Origin: Streptomyces laurentii
GTDB lineage: Bacteria; Actinomycetota; Actinomycetes; Streptomycetales; Streptomycetaceae
Length of the DNA stretch: 64,000 nucleotides
Assembly: GCA_002355495.1 (NCBI GenBank)
Contig: AP017424.1
Coordinates: 7,381,501-7,445,500 of the forward strand
Direction: 5' to 3'
Positions 53,246-62,179 of the stretch are shown one piece after another. How positions within the stretch are numbered: position 1 is the first letter of the stretch; the number at the start of each line of letters is the position of its first letter. The translations under genes were made by a program, and so were the position numbers. The notes below the pieces were generated by a model. That model saw only the letters and a program-made list of their open reading frames with translations, did not search any database and had not been told where the DNA came from.

Positions 53246-53796
53246 TACGCCTCCCGTGAGGGAATTCGGCCGCGCAGGACGCGACCGACGGGGTGGGGGG
53301 TAAGAGGGCGTGGACAGCGAAAGACCATGCGGACGACGTGACGGGATACAGAAGGCCCGCCCGACTTGACATGGTCACGCCCTGTGAGCTGGACCCTCGC
53401 ACAGGTGACACGTCGCAAGGAAGCCGCCTGAAGGAACGAGGGATTGCCAACCGGTGTACAGCAGCGCCTGTGCTGAGCCGGTGTAGGGCAAGAACAGCCT
53501 GGTCGGAGGGTGGGTAAGCCCCACCGGTCCGGCTCCACCCGCCAAGACGGCAGGGGCATAACAGTTCCGCCGGAGCAGGCATAAGACGTGAGATGAAGAG
53601 CGTCCCCGAACCCCGGGAGGAACAGGCCCACACGCATGACCGGGCCGTGCTTCGCCCGCACGATGAACGTGATCCTGTCCTGTCCCGGTTGGCGCCGGCG
53701 ACGGCACCGGCTCGCTCTACGGCCACGTAGCCCGGAAGACCCTTGAAACGTTGCTGCCTGCGGCGGGTGTGAGCCGCGGGTCCGGGAGCCCGGCGG
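53246..53796. other. intergenic region upstream of collagenase, next to IS remnant
   Basis: 551 bp with the collagenase promoter and then sequence leading into the IS remnant. Open frames on both strands have poor codon use. I could not delimit an IS end or inverted terminal repeat. Confidence 0.45.
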
Positions 53797-54285
53797 TTGG
53801 TTGATGGAGTTCGGTGGCGGGTACGGACGGGTGTTCCGTGGCGTGATCTGCCACGTGAGTACGGGCCCTGGCAGACCGTTGACGGGCTTTTCCGACGCCG
53901 GCAGCGCGAGGGCATCCGGGACGGGCTCCTGGCCTTGTTGCAGGCGAGGGCTGATGCGGCCGGGCTGATCACGTGGGAAGTGAACGTCGACTCCACGGTC
54001 TGCCGGGCCCATCACACGCGGCTGGTGCCCGCCGGGACGGCGCCGGGCAGAAGGAGCGCCCGGGAGGGGTCGGGGTCGAACCGGAGGATCACGGGCTGGG
54101 CCGGTCGCGGGGTGGGTTCTCCACAAAGATCCATCTGGCCTGCGAGCAGGGCCAGAAGCCGCTGTCGTTGCTGGTCACGGCAGGTCGGCGGGGTGACAGC
54201 CCGCAGTTCGAGCCGGTCCTCGAAGCGATCCGGGTGCCCAAGGTCGGCGGTGGCCGTCCCAGGAGCAGGCCCACGACTCGGACAA
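53797..54285 (+). mobile_element. truncated IS5-family transposase (orfA and start of orfB)
   Basis: The frame from 53797 reads VDGVRWRVRTGVPWRDLPREYGPW, then FRRRQREGIRDGLLALLQA and ITWEVNVDSTVCRAHH, the N-terminal half (DUF4096-like) of IS5-type transposases. The frame from about 54000 reads GQKERPGGV, GLGRSRGGFSTKIHLACEQG, KPLSLLVTAGRRGDSPQFEPVL and IRVPKVGGGRPRSRP, the DDE half, as in elements that use a frameshift. After RPRSRP the usual continuation (RADKAYSSR...) and the rest of the catalytic domain are missing, so the element is dead. Terminal repeats were not found. Confidence 0.75.
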
Positions 54286-54480
54286 CACATTCATCGTGAT
54301 CCAGCCCGACCAGGACGCCCCCGCCTGGTTCGCCTCCGTCGCCGTCCTGGACGAGGGCGGATACGAGGTCGTCCGCCGCGAACACGACGTGACCGTCGAG
54401 ACCAGCAACGACCGCATCGCGGGCGACCTCACCAAGTGGCTGGCCGCCCGCGCTTCCTCAAACACGGCCTGGCGGTCTGA
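54274..54480 (+). pseudogene. fragment of an unidentified protein fused to the IS break
   Basis: Directly after the break the frame reads AHDSDNTFIVIQPDQDAPAW, FASVAVLDEGGYEVVRREHDV and TVETSNDRIAGDLTKWLAAR, good coding sequence of a small soluble alpha/beta protein, then loses coherence. I do not recognise the family. It has no own start and appears to be what remains of a gene cut by the rearrangement that truncated the IS. Confidence 0.45.
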
Positions 54481-54561
54481 TCAGTGCCCGGCCTCAGCCC
54501 GCATGGAGCTGGGGCTCCTGAGCGTTCAGCTCAACCCCGGTGGCCACGTTCCTTTTGCCTG

Positions 54562-55017
54562 TCAGCAGTTTTCGTGAGGCATGCTGTTGCGGAACCGCCC
54601 CCAGTTCGTGGAGCCGTTGACTACCGTGGTGCTACCGGCGTTGACAAGCCGGATACGCAACTTGATGCAATGGCCCTCGGCGAGGTTGAAGGGCGCACCC
54701 ATGCTGGCATCGGTATACACCGACCCATTCCGGTAGCCCTTGCGGTTGTAGAACCCGAACTTGTACACGTCGGGCTCCGGGGTGACGTCCCACACATCGA
54801 TCTCGATGTCCTTGCCATCCGCCTGAATGTCGCCGAGCTCCACCACGTCGCCGTCGGCGAAGAACCCGACGGCGCCGCCGGGGTTGTCGTCTGACGTAGA
54901 GAGCGAGTAAGGGTAGCCCTCCCTCGCCGACGCCGGCCACGCGGCCAGAATGGTCATCGCGACCGCTCCTCCTACGATGCCGCCGCGTCGACTCCACCGC
55001 GCCTTCTTCGAACCCAT
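54562..55017 (-). CDS. small secreted protein, unknown function
   Basis: A 151-residue exported protein. ATG 55017 follows GGGGGAAAAG. Signal peptide: basic start (GSKKARWSRRGG), hydrophobic GGAVAMTILAAW, cleavage near PASA. The mature part is beta-rich with DDNPGGAVGFFADGDVVELGD, KDIEIDVWDV, VYKFGFYNRKGYRNGSVYTD and GHCIKLRIRLVNAGST, and one pair of cysteines. I do not recognise a family. It stands between an IS relic and a reductase gene. Confidence 0.75.
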   Translation of the reverse strand: MGSKKARWSRRGGIVGGAVAMTILAAWPASAREGYPYSLSTSDDNPGGAVGFFADGDVVELGDIQADGKDIEIDVWDVTPEPDVYKFGFYNRKGYRNGSVYTDASMGAPFNLAEGHCIKLRIRLVNAGSTTVVNGSTNWGRFRNSMPHENC

Positions 55018-55474
55018 GTCTTTTCCCCCGTTACGGCCAGGCAAGTAGTCCTGACATCCAGGAACGTCGCCTGACTCCTTCCCTGGTTGGCGCGGGCCCG
55101 TGGCAACCACGGCTGGTCCGACCGCCTGTCTCAATCTGACATCCAGCGATCGTGAAGAGATCACCCCCGCGCATGATGTCGCTCCCCCTCACGGGGGAGG
55201 AGATCCGGCGATCCGACGAGCCTGGAGCGAGACCCAGTGGCTCGCCATCACCACGCCTGCCGAAGGAGCGGTACGAGGAGCTGTAGCCGCCGCGCTCGGG
55301 GCAGTTTGACGCCCCAGAACGATCCTCACACCGTGATCACCACGGAACGAAGCATGGACCGGAACCCGACCTAAAACACGGCCTGGACGCCGGCGAAGGC
55401 CTCGGCGAAAGGTGCCGACGCGGTTCGGGGGGATGGGCACCAAGACGGCTCGGTCCGGGCCGGCGCACGCGGCG
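55018..55474. other. intergenic region with one hairpin
   Basis: 457 bp with no convincing gene. CTCCCCC (55182-55188) and GGGGGAG (55193-55199) form a 7-bp stem with a 4-base loop. Promoter of the small secreted protein should be in 55018-55150. Confidence 0.45.
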
Positions 55475-56299
55475 TCAGCCCTTGCCGAGGAAGGTCCTCG
55501 CACCGCGGATTGCGGTGCTCAGCAGGCGCTGCGTCGCGCGGCCGTCGAGACGTACCTCCAAGGCGCCGGGAAGGCCGGTGTCCGCTCGGCGGCCGGAGGG
55601 CAACAGCGCGGGCTCCAGACCGTCGCGCCGGGCGATGAGGACCCCGAGGTCGTAGCGGCTGACGGCATCCGGCCCGGCCAGGTGGAAGACACCCGCGGCG
55701 TCGGAGTCCGCGAGTTCCCACAGGCCGGCTGCCAGATCGGCCACATGCACGGGGCAGCGGATGACGTCCGTGAACAGGGCACCCTTCCGGGTGCCGGCGG
55801 CGAGTTCGTGTACGACGCGTTCGTGGGTGGATCCGCCGTCTCCGATGATCAGCGATGTGCGGGCGACGGCCGCGGAAGGGTGCAGCAGACGCACCGCGGT
55901 TTCGGCTGCGGCCTTCGCACCCCCGTACGGGGTCACCGGATCAGGGAAAGCCGTCTCGTCGTAGGGGGAGTGGCTGCCGGAGAAAACGGCGTCACTGGAC
56001 ACGTGTACCAGCCGAATACCCCGCCTCGCCGTCTCCCCGGCGAGGCGGAAGGAACCGTCGGCGGTGACCGCCCAGTCGGCGTTCCCGCTGGACGCGTTGA
56101 TCACCACGTCGGCTCCCACGGCATCGATGAGCCGGCCGAGACGACGGGGATCTCTCAGGTCCACGTGGTGCCACGAGACGCCAGGACGGTCACAGGGGCG
56201 GGAGCTGAAGGTCGCGGCCACGTCACGGCCGCCGGCCGTTGCCTGGCGAACCAGTTCGGCCCCCAGGAAACCGCTGCCACCCACGATCAGCGCTGTCAT
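55475..56299 (-). CDS. RmlD-like NAD(P)-dependent sugar-nucleotide reductase (extended SDR)
   Basis: A 274-residue Rossmann-fold reductase. ATG 56299 begins MTALIVGGSGFLGAELVRQA (GxxGxxG). Other marks: WHHVDLRDPRRLGRLIDAVG, DVVINASSGNADW, VSSDAVFSG and the catalytic PYGGAKAAAE (Y-x-x-x-K). This fits the dTDP-4-dehydrorhamnose reductase group, but as a stand-alone gene without rmlA-C neighbours its substrate is open. About 120 bp separate it from the FG-GAP gene upstream on the same strand. Confidence 0.85.
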   Translation of the reverse strand: MTALIVGGSGFLGAELVRQATAGGRDVAATFSSRPCDRPGVSWHHVDLRDPRRLGRLIDAVGADVVINASSGNADWAVTADGSFRLAGETARRGIRLVHVSSDAVFSGSHSPYDETAFPDPVTPYGGAKAAAETAVRLLHPSAAVARTSLIIGDGGSTHERVVHELAAGTRKGALFTDVIRCPVHVADLAAGLWELADSDAAGVFHLAGPDAVSRYDLGVLIARRDGLEPALLPSGRRADTGLPGALEVRLDGRATQRLLSTAIRGARTFLGKG

Positions 56300-56420
56300 G
56301 CCTGACCACCGTAGTGGATTCCCCGCGGTCGGTCGTACGGCGGGACGAAGGAAGCGTCGCACGAGGGCGTTCCGTCAGGTGCGGGGTGGAGGGTGCCCGC
56401 GCACCGGTGACCGCGCTCTG

Positions 56421-57848
56421 CTAGAAGATTCCGAAGCTTCCGGTGCCACCCAGCCGGGTGCTGTCCTGCTGCGGGAAGCCGACGGACGGGGCGGTGATCA
56501 TGCTGCTGCCCTTGGCGGTGGGGCCGCCCGTACCGCCCGGGAGGACCCAGATCGCGCCGGTGTAGTTGTTCTCCGCCTCGGCGCTGATGAAGAGTTCCGG
56601 ATTGCCGTCCTTGTTGATGTCGCCCGCGGCCAGCGCGTTGCCGAACTTGTCTCCGGGCTCGCCGCCGCCGGGAACGTCGGGGGTGTCCTGGGTGAAGACG
56701 TAGGAACCGCTGCCCAGCGCCCCGGTGCGGCGGCCGGGGACGATCGTCACCGTCCCGGCGTCGGCCGGGCCGGTGTCCTCGCCCGGCGAGCCGACGACGA
56801 TGTCCGCCAGCCCGTCACGGTTGAGGTCGGCCACCGCGAGGGCGGCTCCGAATTCGTCCCCCTTCTCGCTCCCACCAGGAACACCGGGGGTGTCCTGGGT
56901 CAGCTGCACCGGCTTCGCGTCCCGCGCGATGCCCTGCGCCGAGCCGTACCAGAGAAGGACCCGCCCGCCCGGCGCGCCGTCGGCTCCGGCCTTCTCCGGT
57001 TCGTCGGGGTCTCCGACCACGAGGTCGGCGTATCCGTCGCCGTTGACGTCTCCGGTGGCCGTGGTGAGGCCGTTGCCCGCCTGCTGTGGGTCCCCGGAAC
57101 CGGGCGCGATGTACACCGCGCCGCCGCTCAGGTCGTGCTGCCGGACGGTGACGGCCGCCTCGTCCGGGTATCCCCCGCGGTCGAAGTCACCCAGCGCGAC
57201 GCTTGCCAGGGAAGGAGTCTCCCGGATCTCCACCGCCTGGCCATAGGTGCCCCCGCTGGTGAACGGCCCGGTGAAACGGGTCGCTCCCGCGTAGCCGGCG
57301 ACGAGCACCTCGGTCTTCGCGCCGGGGCCGGTACTGAGCGCCGCCACGTCGAGGCCGAAGTAGGTGCCGGGATGGGGCGTCGGGAGGACGGTGCCGGACG
57401 TCAGCCCCGTGCCGCTGCCCCACAGGACCGTCACCATGCCGGAGTCCTGGCCCTGCGGGGTGTCCTCGCCGACGGCGGAGACCACCAGGTCCGCATAGCC
57501 GTCCCCGTTCAGGTCGGCCGTCGCGGTGGCGGAGCCGAAGCCGTCACCCAGCTCGGCCGCGCCCGGCACCCCCGCGCTGTTCTGCGTGACGACCGCCCGC
57601 CGGGACGTCGACAGCCCCGACTTCGATCCGTAGAGGACGACCACGGCGCCGGCTCTCTGATGACCGGCGACGTACGCCCCCGGCGCGGGCAGAACGGCGT
57701 CACGGTAGCCGTCGCCGTTGAAGTCGCCGGGCACCGCCCCGTGGGTGGCCGCCGCGGGCTCGGCCGACAGCAGCGGAGCACCCACGACGACGGCGATCAG
57801 GAGCGCACCCGTTCTCCAACCGCCGTGCAGGCCACTTCTGTTCCTCAT
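56421..57848 (-). CDS. secreted FG-GAP/integrin-alpha-like repeat protein
   Basis: A 475-residue exported beta-propeller. The signal peptide (TGALLIAVVVGAPLLSAEPAAA) follows a basic start; GGGAGGGG precedes ATG 57848. Six or seven FG-GAP units each hold a calcium-binding DxNxDGxxD loop: GDFNGDGYRDAVL, ADLNGDGYADLVV, GDFDRGGYPDEAAV, GDVNGDGYADLVVG, ADLNRDGLADIVVG and GDINKDGNPELFIS. Such propellers act as binding domains or surface proteins. No enzyme domain is attached. Confidence 0.88.
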   Translation of the reverse strand: MRNRSGLHGGWRTGALLIAVVVGAPLLSAEPAAATHGAVPGDFNGDGYRDAVLPAPGAYVAGHQRAGAVVVLYGSKSGLSTSRRAVVTQNSAGVPGAAELGDGFGSATATADLNGDGYADLVVSAVGEDTPQGQDSGMVTVLWGSGTGLTSGTVLPTPHPGTYFGLDVAALSTGPGAKTEVLVAGYAGATRFTGPFTSGGTYGQAVEIRETPSLASVALGDFDRGGYPDEAAVTVRQHDLSGGAVYIAPGSGDPQQAGNGLTTATGDVNGDGYADLVVGDPDEPEKAGADGAPGGRVLLWYGSAQGIARDAKPVQLTQDTPGVPGGSEKGDEFGAALAVADLNRDGLADIVVGSPGEDTGPADAGTVTIVPGRRTGALGSGSYVFTQDTPDVPGGGEPGDKFGNALAAGDINKDGNPELFISAEAENNYTGAIWVLPGGTGGPTAKGSSMITAPSVGFPQQDSTRLGGTGSFGIF

Positions 57849-58037
57849 GAACTCGATCCCCTCCCACTCGACGCACCCGGTGTGCGACGCAGTCCCCGCA
57901 TCGTAAGGGGGTTCGTAGTGCTGCCGGGTGTGCGGCCGATGGGCGCGATGGCCCGACTCTCCCGCGGTGGAGTGTGACCGGCGCCGGCATCGCATACGCC
58001 GTGCACGGCTCGATCCGGCCCCTGCCGTGCCGCCGCG

Positions 58038-59255
58038 TCACCGGCCACTCGCTTCGGTGGTCATCGACGCAGCGGTCCGCGTCGGGGTGCCGGAAGCCGA
58101 GCGCAGGACGCCGGCCGCGGCAGCGGCGACCGCGCACAGGGCCACCGGCAGCAGAAGCACCAGGTTGAGCGGGGCGAGGTGGGTGAGCGGTCCGATCACG
58201 GCGGGCCCGGCGAGCATGCCGAGGTAGCCGAGGCCCGCGACGCGGGACACGTTCGTCGCGGCGGCTTCGGGCTCGATGTGCCCGGCGGCGCTGAACAGTT
58301 GGGGAACGCAGCCGGACAGGCCGATCCCGAACAGCGCCCATCCTGCCAGCGCGGGAGCGATCCAAGGCGAGAGGGCCGCCGTGCCCAGGCCGGCGGCGGC
58401 CGTGGCGGCCCCGTAGCGCAGGACCGCGACGGCACCGAAGCGACCGGCGATCCGATCGGTCAGGAGCCGCCCCGCGGTCATCGCGGTCGCGAAGGCGCCG
58501 TAGGCCATCGCGGCCGTGGCGGCGGGGGCGCCGAGAGCGTCCCGCAGATGCAGGGTGGACCAGTCGTTGGCCACCCCCTCGCAGAGCATCAGCATCAGGG
58601 CGAGCACGGCCAGGGCCCAGACCCGGGCCGGAGTCGCGCGTCGGCCTCCGGACACCTTGGCGGGCGACGATTCACGCGGGGGACGCGGAGTACGCAGCAG
58701 CGCGGGTGCCGCGAGCAAACCGATCGCCAGGCCGAGCCCAGCGGCTGTTCCGAGCGTCGCCTCGGGCGGGTAACCCTGGCCGAGGGTACGGGCGCCGACC
58801 AGGGCGGCCAGCACGCCGCCGAGGGAGAAGACCGCGTGGAAGGCGGACATCACCGGCCGCCGGTAGGCGTGTTCGACGTGGACCGCGTGGGCGTTCATCG
58901 CGACGTCGAGGCAGCCGTTGCCGAAGCCCAGGGCGAGCAGCGCGCCGCCGAGTGCCGTGGGCCCGGTGGCCAGGCCGGGCAGGGCCAGAGCCACGCTGCA
59001 CAGGGCCGCCCCGGCGGGTACGGCAATGCGCGGGCCGAGGCGGTCCGTGAGCGGCCCGGCCAGCTGCATGCCGGCGAAGGCGCCCGCGCCCAGCAGCAAC
59101 AGCAGCCAGCCGAGCGCGGCATGACCGATCCCGATCCGATGCTCGATCACCGGGATGTGGACGACCCACATGCCCATGACGAAGCCGTTCAACCCGAAGT
59201 AGGTGAAGGTGGCCCAGCGGGCGACCCGAAGCGAGCGCATCATGCGCTCGAACAT
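58038..59255 (-). CDS. MFS transporter
   Basis: A 405-residue major facilitator with about 12 helices, opening FTYFGLNGFVMGMWVVHIPV and containing the family loop GPLTDRLGPRIAV between helices 2 and 3 and GRLLTDRIAGRFGAV in the second half. The sequence resembles the FucP/YbjJ-like group of sugar or drug exporters. Its start codon overlaps the palindrome-rich region shared with the divergent DeoR gene, so it is very probably controlled by that repressor. Confidence 0.88.
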   Translation of the reverse strand: MFERMMRSLRVARWATFTYFGLNGFVMGMWVVHIPVIEHRIGIGHAALGWLLLLLGAGAFAGMQLAGPLTDRLGPRIAVPAGAALCSVALALPGLATGPTALGGALLALGFGNGCLDVAMNAHAVHVEHAYRRPVMSAFHAVFSLGGVLAALVGARTLGQGYPPEATLGTAAGLGLAIGLLAAPALLRTPRPPRESSPAKVSGGRRATPARVWALAVLALMLMLCEGVANDWSTLHLRDALGAPAATAAMAYGAFATAMTAGRLLTDRIAGRFGAVAVLRYGAATAAAGLGTAALSPWIAPALAGWALFGIGLSGCVPQLFSAAGHIEPEAAATNVSRVAGLGYLGMLAGPAVIGPLTHLAPLNLVLLLPVALCAVAAAAAGVLRSASGTPTRTAASMTTEASGR

Positions 59256-59307
59256 ACAGAACAGTATCTCTGTTCGTAACTAGAGGTTTGAACATGCATT
59301 GTGTTCA
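59250..59307. promoter_or_regulatory. two GAACA/TGTTC palindromes between MFS and DeoR genes
   Basis: GAACAG-TATCT-CTGTTC (59259-59275) and TGAACA-TGCATTG-TGTTCA (59289-59307), centres 31 bp (three turns) apart, plus a GAACA half-site at 59250-59254. They fill the whole gap between the two divergent starts. The arrangement suits binding of a repressor tetramer that shuts off both genes. Confidence 0.7.
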
Positions 59308-59316
59308 CTAAGGGGT

Positions 59317-60075
59317 ATGGGGAGCACCGAACGACTGAGGAAGATCGCGGACGCCGTGCGTGCGGCGGGCCGTATGAGCGTGGCCGAACTGGCGGAGCTC
59401 ACCGGAGCGTCGGAGATGACCGTCCGCCGCGACCTGGAGGGTCTGGCCGAGCAGGGGGTCCTGGAGCGCTATCGCGGTGGGGCGCGCACCCTGCTGCTGC
59501 GCGGCCAGGAGCCGCCGTTCGCACTACGGGCCGCCGAGGACCAGGAGACCAAACGACGCATCGCCGCGGAGGCCGCACGCCTGATCGCCGAGGGCGAGTC
59601 GGTCCTCCTCGACAGCGGTACGACCTGCCTGGAGGTCGCCCGTGCCCTCCACGACCGGCGGGTCACCGTCATGCCGCTGTCCCTGCACGCCGTCAACGCC
59701 CTGACGAGCGCCCCCCGACTGACCCTCCTGGTCCCCGGCGGCCTGCCGCGCCCGGGTGAGCTCGCCCTGACCGGCCCGTTGACTGAGGCATCTCTGGCCG
59801 CCCTGCGGTTCGACACCGCCGTCATCGGCTGCTGCGGCCTCACCGCCGCCGACGGGCTGACCGCCTACGACCTGGCCGACGCCGCGGTCAAGCGCGCCGC
59901 GATCGCCTCGGCCCGTCGCGTCATCGCGGTCGCCGACGCCTCGAAGCTGTCCCGGACCGCCCTGGCCTTCGTCGCCCCGGCCTCGGCGCTGCACTCCGTC
60001 GTCACCGACGTATCGGCCCCCGACGACCGGACTGCCGCCCTGACCGCGGCCGGGGCGGTCGTACGGAAGGTGTGA
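59317..60075 (+). CDS. DeoR/GlpR-family transcriptional repressor
   Basis: A 252-residue regulator. ATG 59317 is chosen over TTG 59299 because AAGGGG lies just before it and the palindrome lies upstream. The HTH is RMSVAELAELTGASEMTVRRDLEGLAEQG, with VLERYRGGAR after it; the sugar-phosphate-binding DeoRC domain has FALRAAEDQETKRRIAAEAA, SVLLDSGTTCLEVARAL and DTAVIGCCGLTAADGLTAYD. Such proteins bind a phosphorylated sugar. The likely target is the divergent MFS gene and itself. Confidence 0.9.
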   Translation: MGSTERLRKIADAVRAAGRMSVAELAELTGASEMTVRRDLEGLAEQGVLERYRGGARTLLLRGQEPPFALRAAEDQETKRRIAAEAARLIAEGESVLLDSGTTCLEVARALHDRRVTVMPLSLHAVNALTSAPRLTLLVPGGLPRPGELALTGPLTEASLAALRFDTAVIGCCGLTAADGLTAYDLADAAVKRAAIASARRVIAVADASKLSRTALAFVAPASALHSVVTDVSAPDDRTAALTAAGAVVRKV

Positions 60076-60429
60076 CCGCCAGGCCGCGGCGGATGGCCGT
60101 CTCCGGGCGGTCGGTCTCTCGGCCCCTCGGTGAGTGGCGAGGGCGGCACGTGACCCTCTGGCGTGCGGCTGCGGACTTCGGCCGGGAGTGACGACCGCCT
60201 CGGCGCCGGCGGAACGACCGGGGGCGGCCGTGGGGCACGGCGACGGCCCGACCGCGGACCGCTCCGATCCGGGTGCCGCAGGTCGTCCGGTTCGACCGCC
60301 TCACCGCCCCCCTGTCGCGGCCGGTGAACGGCAGGCAGGCGGACACATCGTGGGATCGGTGGAGCCGCCAGGCGGCCGGCATGCGCGATTGATGTTGAAT
60401 GTGCAACATGTGTTGAATGACGTGAAGTC
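60076..60429. other. intergenic region before DsbA-like gene
   Basis: 354 bp without a convincing gene. GC is high up to about 60370, then an AT-richer 50 bp with the inverted repeat at 60392-60409 forms the likely promoter/operator of the DsbA-like gene. Confidence 0.5.
60392..60409. promoter_or_regulatory. inverted repeat ATGTTG-N6-CAACAT before DsbA-like gene
   Basis: Perfect 6-bp arms at 60392-60397 and 60404-60409, with another TGTTGAATG directly after (60410-60419). It lies 20 bp upstream of the start codon, a position typical of repressor operators of HxlR/MarR/TetR type. No such regulator gene is adjacent. Confidence 0.5.
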
Positions 60430-61418
60430 ATGAGGCACATCGAAGTGTGGGCGGACGTGGTCTGCGCCTGGGCGTACATCGGCAAGCGGCGGCTGGCTCT
60501 GGCGCTCGAAGAATGGGACGGCGAGCCGGTCGAGGTGGTGTGGCGGCCGTTCCGGATCGATCCGATGGCGCCGGCGCGGGCGGAGCCCCTGGAGGACGCG
60601 CTGCGGGATCCGGTGGTGGACACGACGCTGCAAGGCTGCGCGCCTGAGGCGACCACGGCCGAGAACCAGGCCAGGGTCTCGGAGATCGCCGCCGCCGAGG
60701 GCTTGGGCCGCACTGGGGCGCGGCGTGGCGGGCTTCGAGTCACGACGCGCACCGGCTGATCGCCCTGGCGTACGAGCAGGGTGGAGCCGCCCTTCAGAAC
60801 GCCGTACTCGAGGGGGTGCTGCGGGCCCACTTCGTGGAGCGGAGGGACATCAGCGCGGCCGAGACGCTTCAGGGGATCGCCGCCGCGGCCGGTTTCGCCG
60901 AGGGGGGCCGGCTGCTGAGCGAGGGTGGGGCGGAGGCGTACGTACGAGAGGCCCTGTTGCGGGGCAAGGCGATCGGGGTGAGGACCTCGCCGACCCTGGT
61001 GATCGACGGGGAAGCGCTGGCGGGCGCGCACGCACCCGAGGTGATCGCGCGGTTCGTGGCGCGGGCCGTGGCCGAGCCGCGGCGCGAACTGCCGGCCGAG
61101 GTCGAGCGACTGAGGCTGGCCGAAGCGCTGCTCGACAAGGGCGATCCGCTGGGCTGCCTGACGCTGCTGGGCGAACTCATGACGGAGTACCCCGAGGAGC
61201 GTACGGTGCGGATGCTCGCGGCGCGTGCCCACTTCCACTCGGCGCAGCTGTCGCGGGCACGCGGCGGGCTGGAGGCGCTGGTGGCACAGAACCCGGACGA
61301 CGCCTACGCCCGGCTGCTGCTGGGCCGGGCCCTGGAGCGTCAGGGTGAGCACGAGGAAGCCGCTCCGCATCTGCGGATCGCCGTCGCGATGAATCCCGAG
61401 TACGGGAAGACGGGCTGA
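60430..61418 (+). CDS. DsbA/FrnE-family thioredoxin-fold oxidoreductase with C-terminal TPR (one frameshift)
   Basis: About 329 residues if one base is restored. The N-terminal DsbA-like domain starts IEVWADVVCAWAYIGKRRLA; the usual CxxC reads VCAWAY, retaining only the first cysteine, common in the FrnE/2-hydroxychromene-isomerase group. After the break comes PHWGAAWRASSHDAHRLIAL, VLRAHFVERRDISAAETLQG and the cis-proline segment GVRTSPTLVIDGEAL. The last 90 residues are a TPR-like co-chaperone part (LLGELMTEYPEERTVRMLAA; GLEALVAQNPDDAYARLLLG). The frames join at 60707-60709, where one more C in GGGCCG restores EGLGPHWGAAW. Possibly an assembly error. Confidence 0.8.
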
Positions 61419-61486
61419 TCTCCGACGGTCTCGCGCCTCGGTGTCGTCGCGTGAGCCGACGCTCGTGGCTTCTCCTCATCCCGCTA

Positions 61487-61514
61487 CGGCCGGCGCGGCC
61501 GGCAGCGCCGGCCG
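61487..61514 (+). terminator. 10-bp GC hairpin terminator after DsbA-like gene
   Basis: CGGCCGGCGC (61487-61496) pairs perfectly with GCGCCGGCCG (61505-61514) around an 8-base loop, about 70 bp after the stop. Confidence 0.7.
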
Positions 61515-62142
61515 GGTTGGTAGTGAAGATCCATAAGGGCCGGGCGATGCCGGGGCGGCCGGCGCCGAGGTGCGGCGATCGGGTCTGGGGGCTGGTCGGC
61601 GATCTTCGGCGGTTCGATCGTGTCCGGTGACGGGGGTGACGGCGGCGGCCTTGCCGTCACGGGCGACGGTCGCTCTGATCGGGCCCCGCGAGCCGCACCG
61701 GCCGAAGGTGGGCGGGGAGGGGGCGGATCGGTTCCGGCCGGAGGAGATGTGGGGTGTCGGGTGACAGGGTCGCCGGCTCCGCTCCTGGAAGCGACCAGAT
61801 GCATATCGGTCGATGTGGCTGCTGTGGCCGAGGCTGACCGGTGAGGCGTGGGCGCCTGCCGAGGGTAATATCCGGGCCAATCAGGCGTGAGTCGCGGCCT
61901 TGTCGCCGAGTCGGGGGCGGGTTGATGGCCGGCGGGCGCCACGGCCGCGTCGCCGGACGCTTGTCGGATGATCATCGAGATCGGTGATCATCGTAGGCCG
62001 TGGCGGTGTGATCGACGTTCCGCTTCCGCCCTCGGGTGGCGATTGTATTGATTTCAGTTAAGGGATTCCGCGGGTAGGGGCGCCCTCGCGAGCGCTGCGA
62101 TACCGCCGCCCGGACCAGCGGAACATGCCCACGCCTCCGAGT
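61515..62142. other. long region without a recognisable gene
   Basis: About 630 bp. Open frames on both strands are Arg/Pro-rich shadows without family resemblance. The last 150 bp are AT-richer (including GATCATCGAGATCGGTGATC-like repeats near 61967-61990) and lead into the promoter of the aldo/keto reductase. A decayed gene cannot be excluded. Confidence 0.4.
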
Positions 62143-62173
62143 TTGCGTGAGAGCGCACTCCGACTCCTAGGTT
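62143..62173 (+). promoter_or_regulatory. candidate promoter with 19-bp spacer before aldo/keto reductase
   Basis: TTGCGT (62143-62148) and TAGGTT (62168-62173) are 19 bp apart, with a partial dyad (GAGTTTGCG ... GCGCACTC) on the -35 side. The -10 is only six bases from the ATG, so the mRNA would be nearly leaderless. Long-spacer promoters with a dyad are typical targets of MerR-type activators, which often control aldo/keto reductases. Confidence 0.4.
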
Positions 62174-62179
62174 CGGCGC

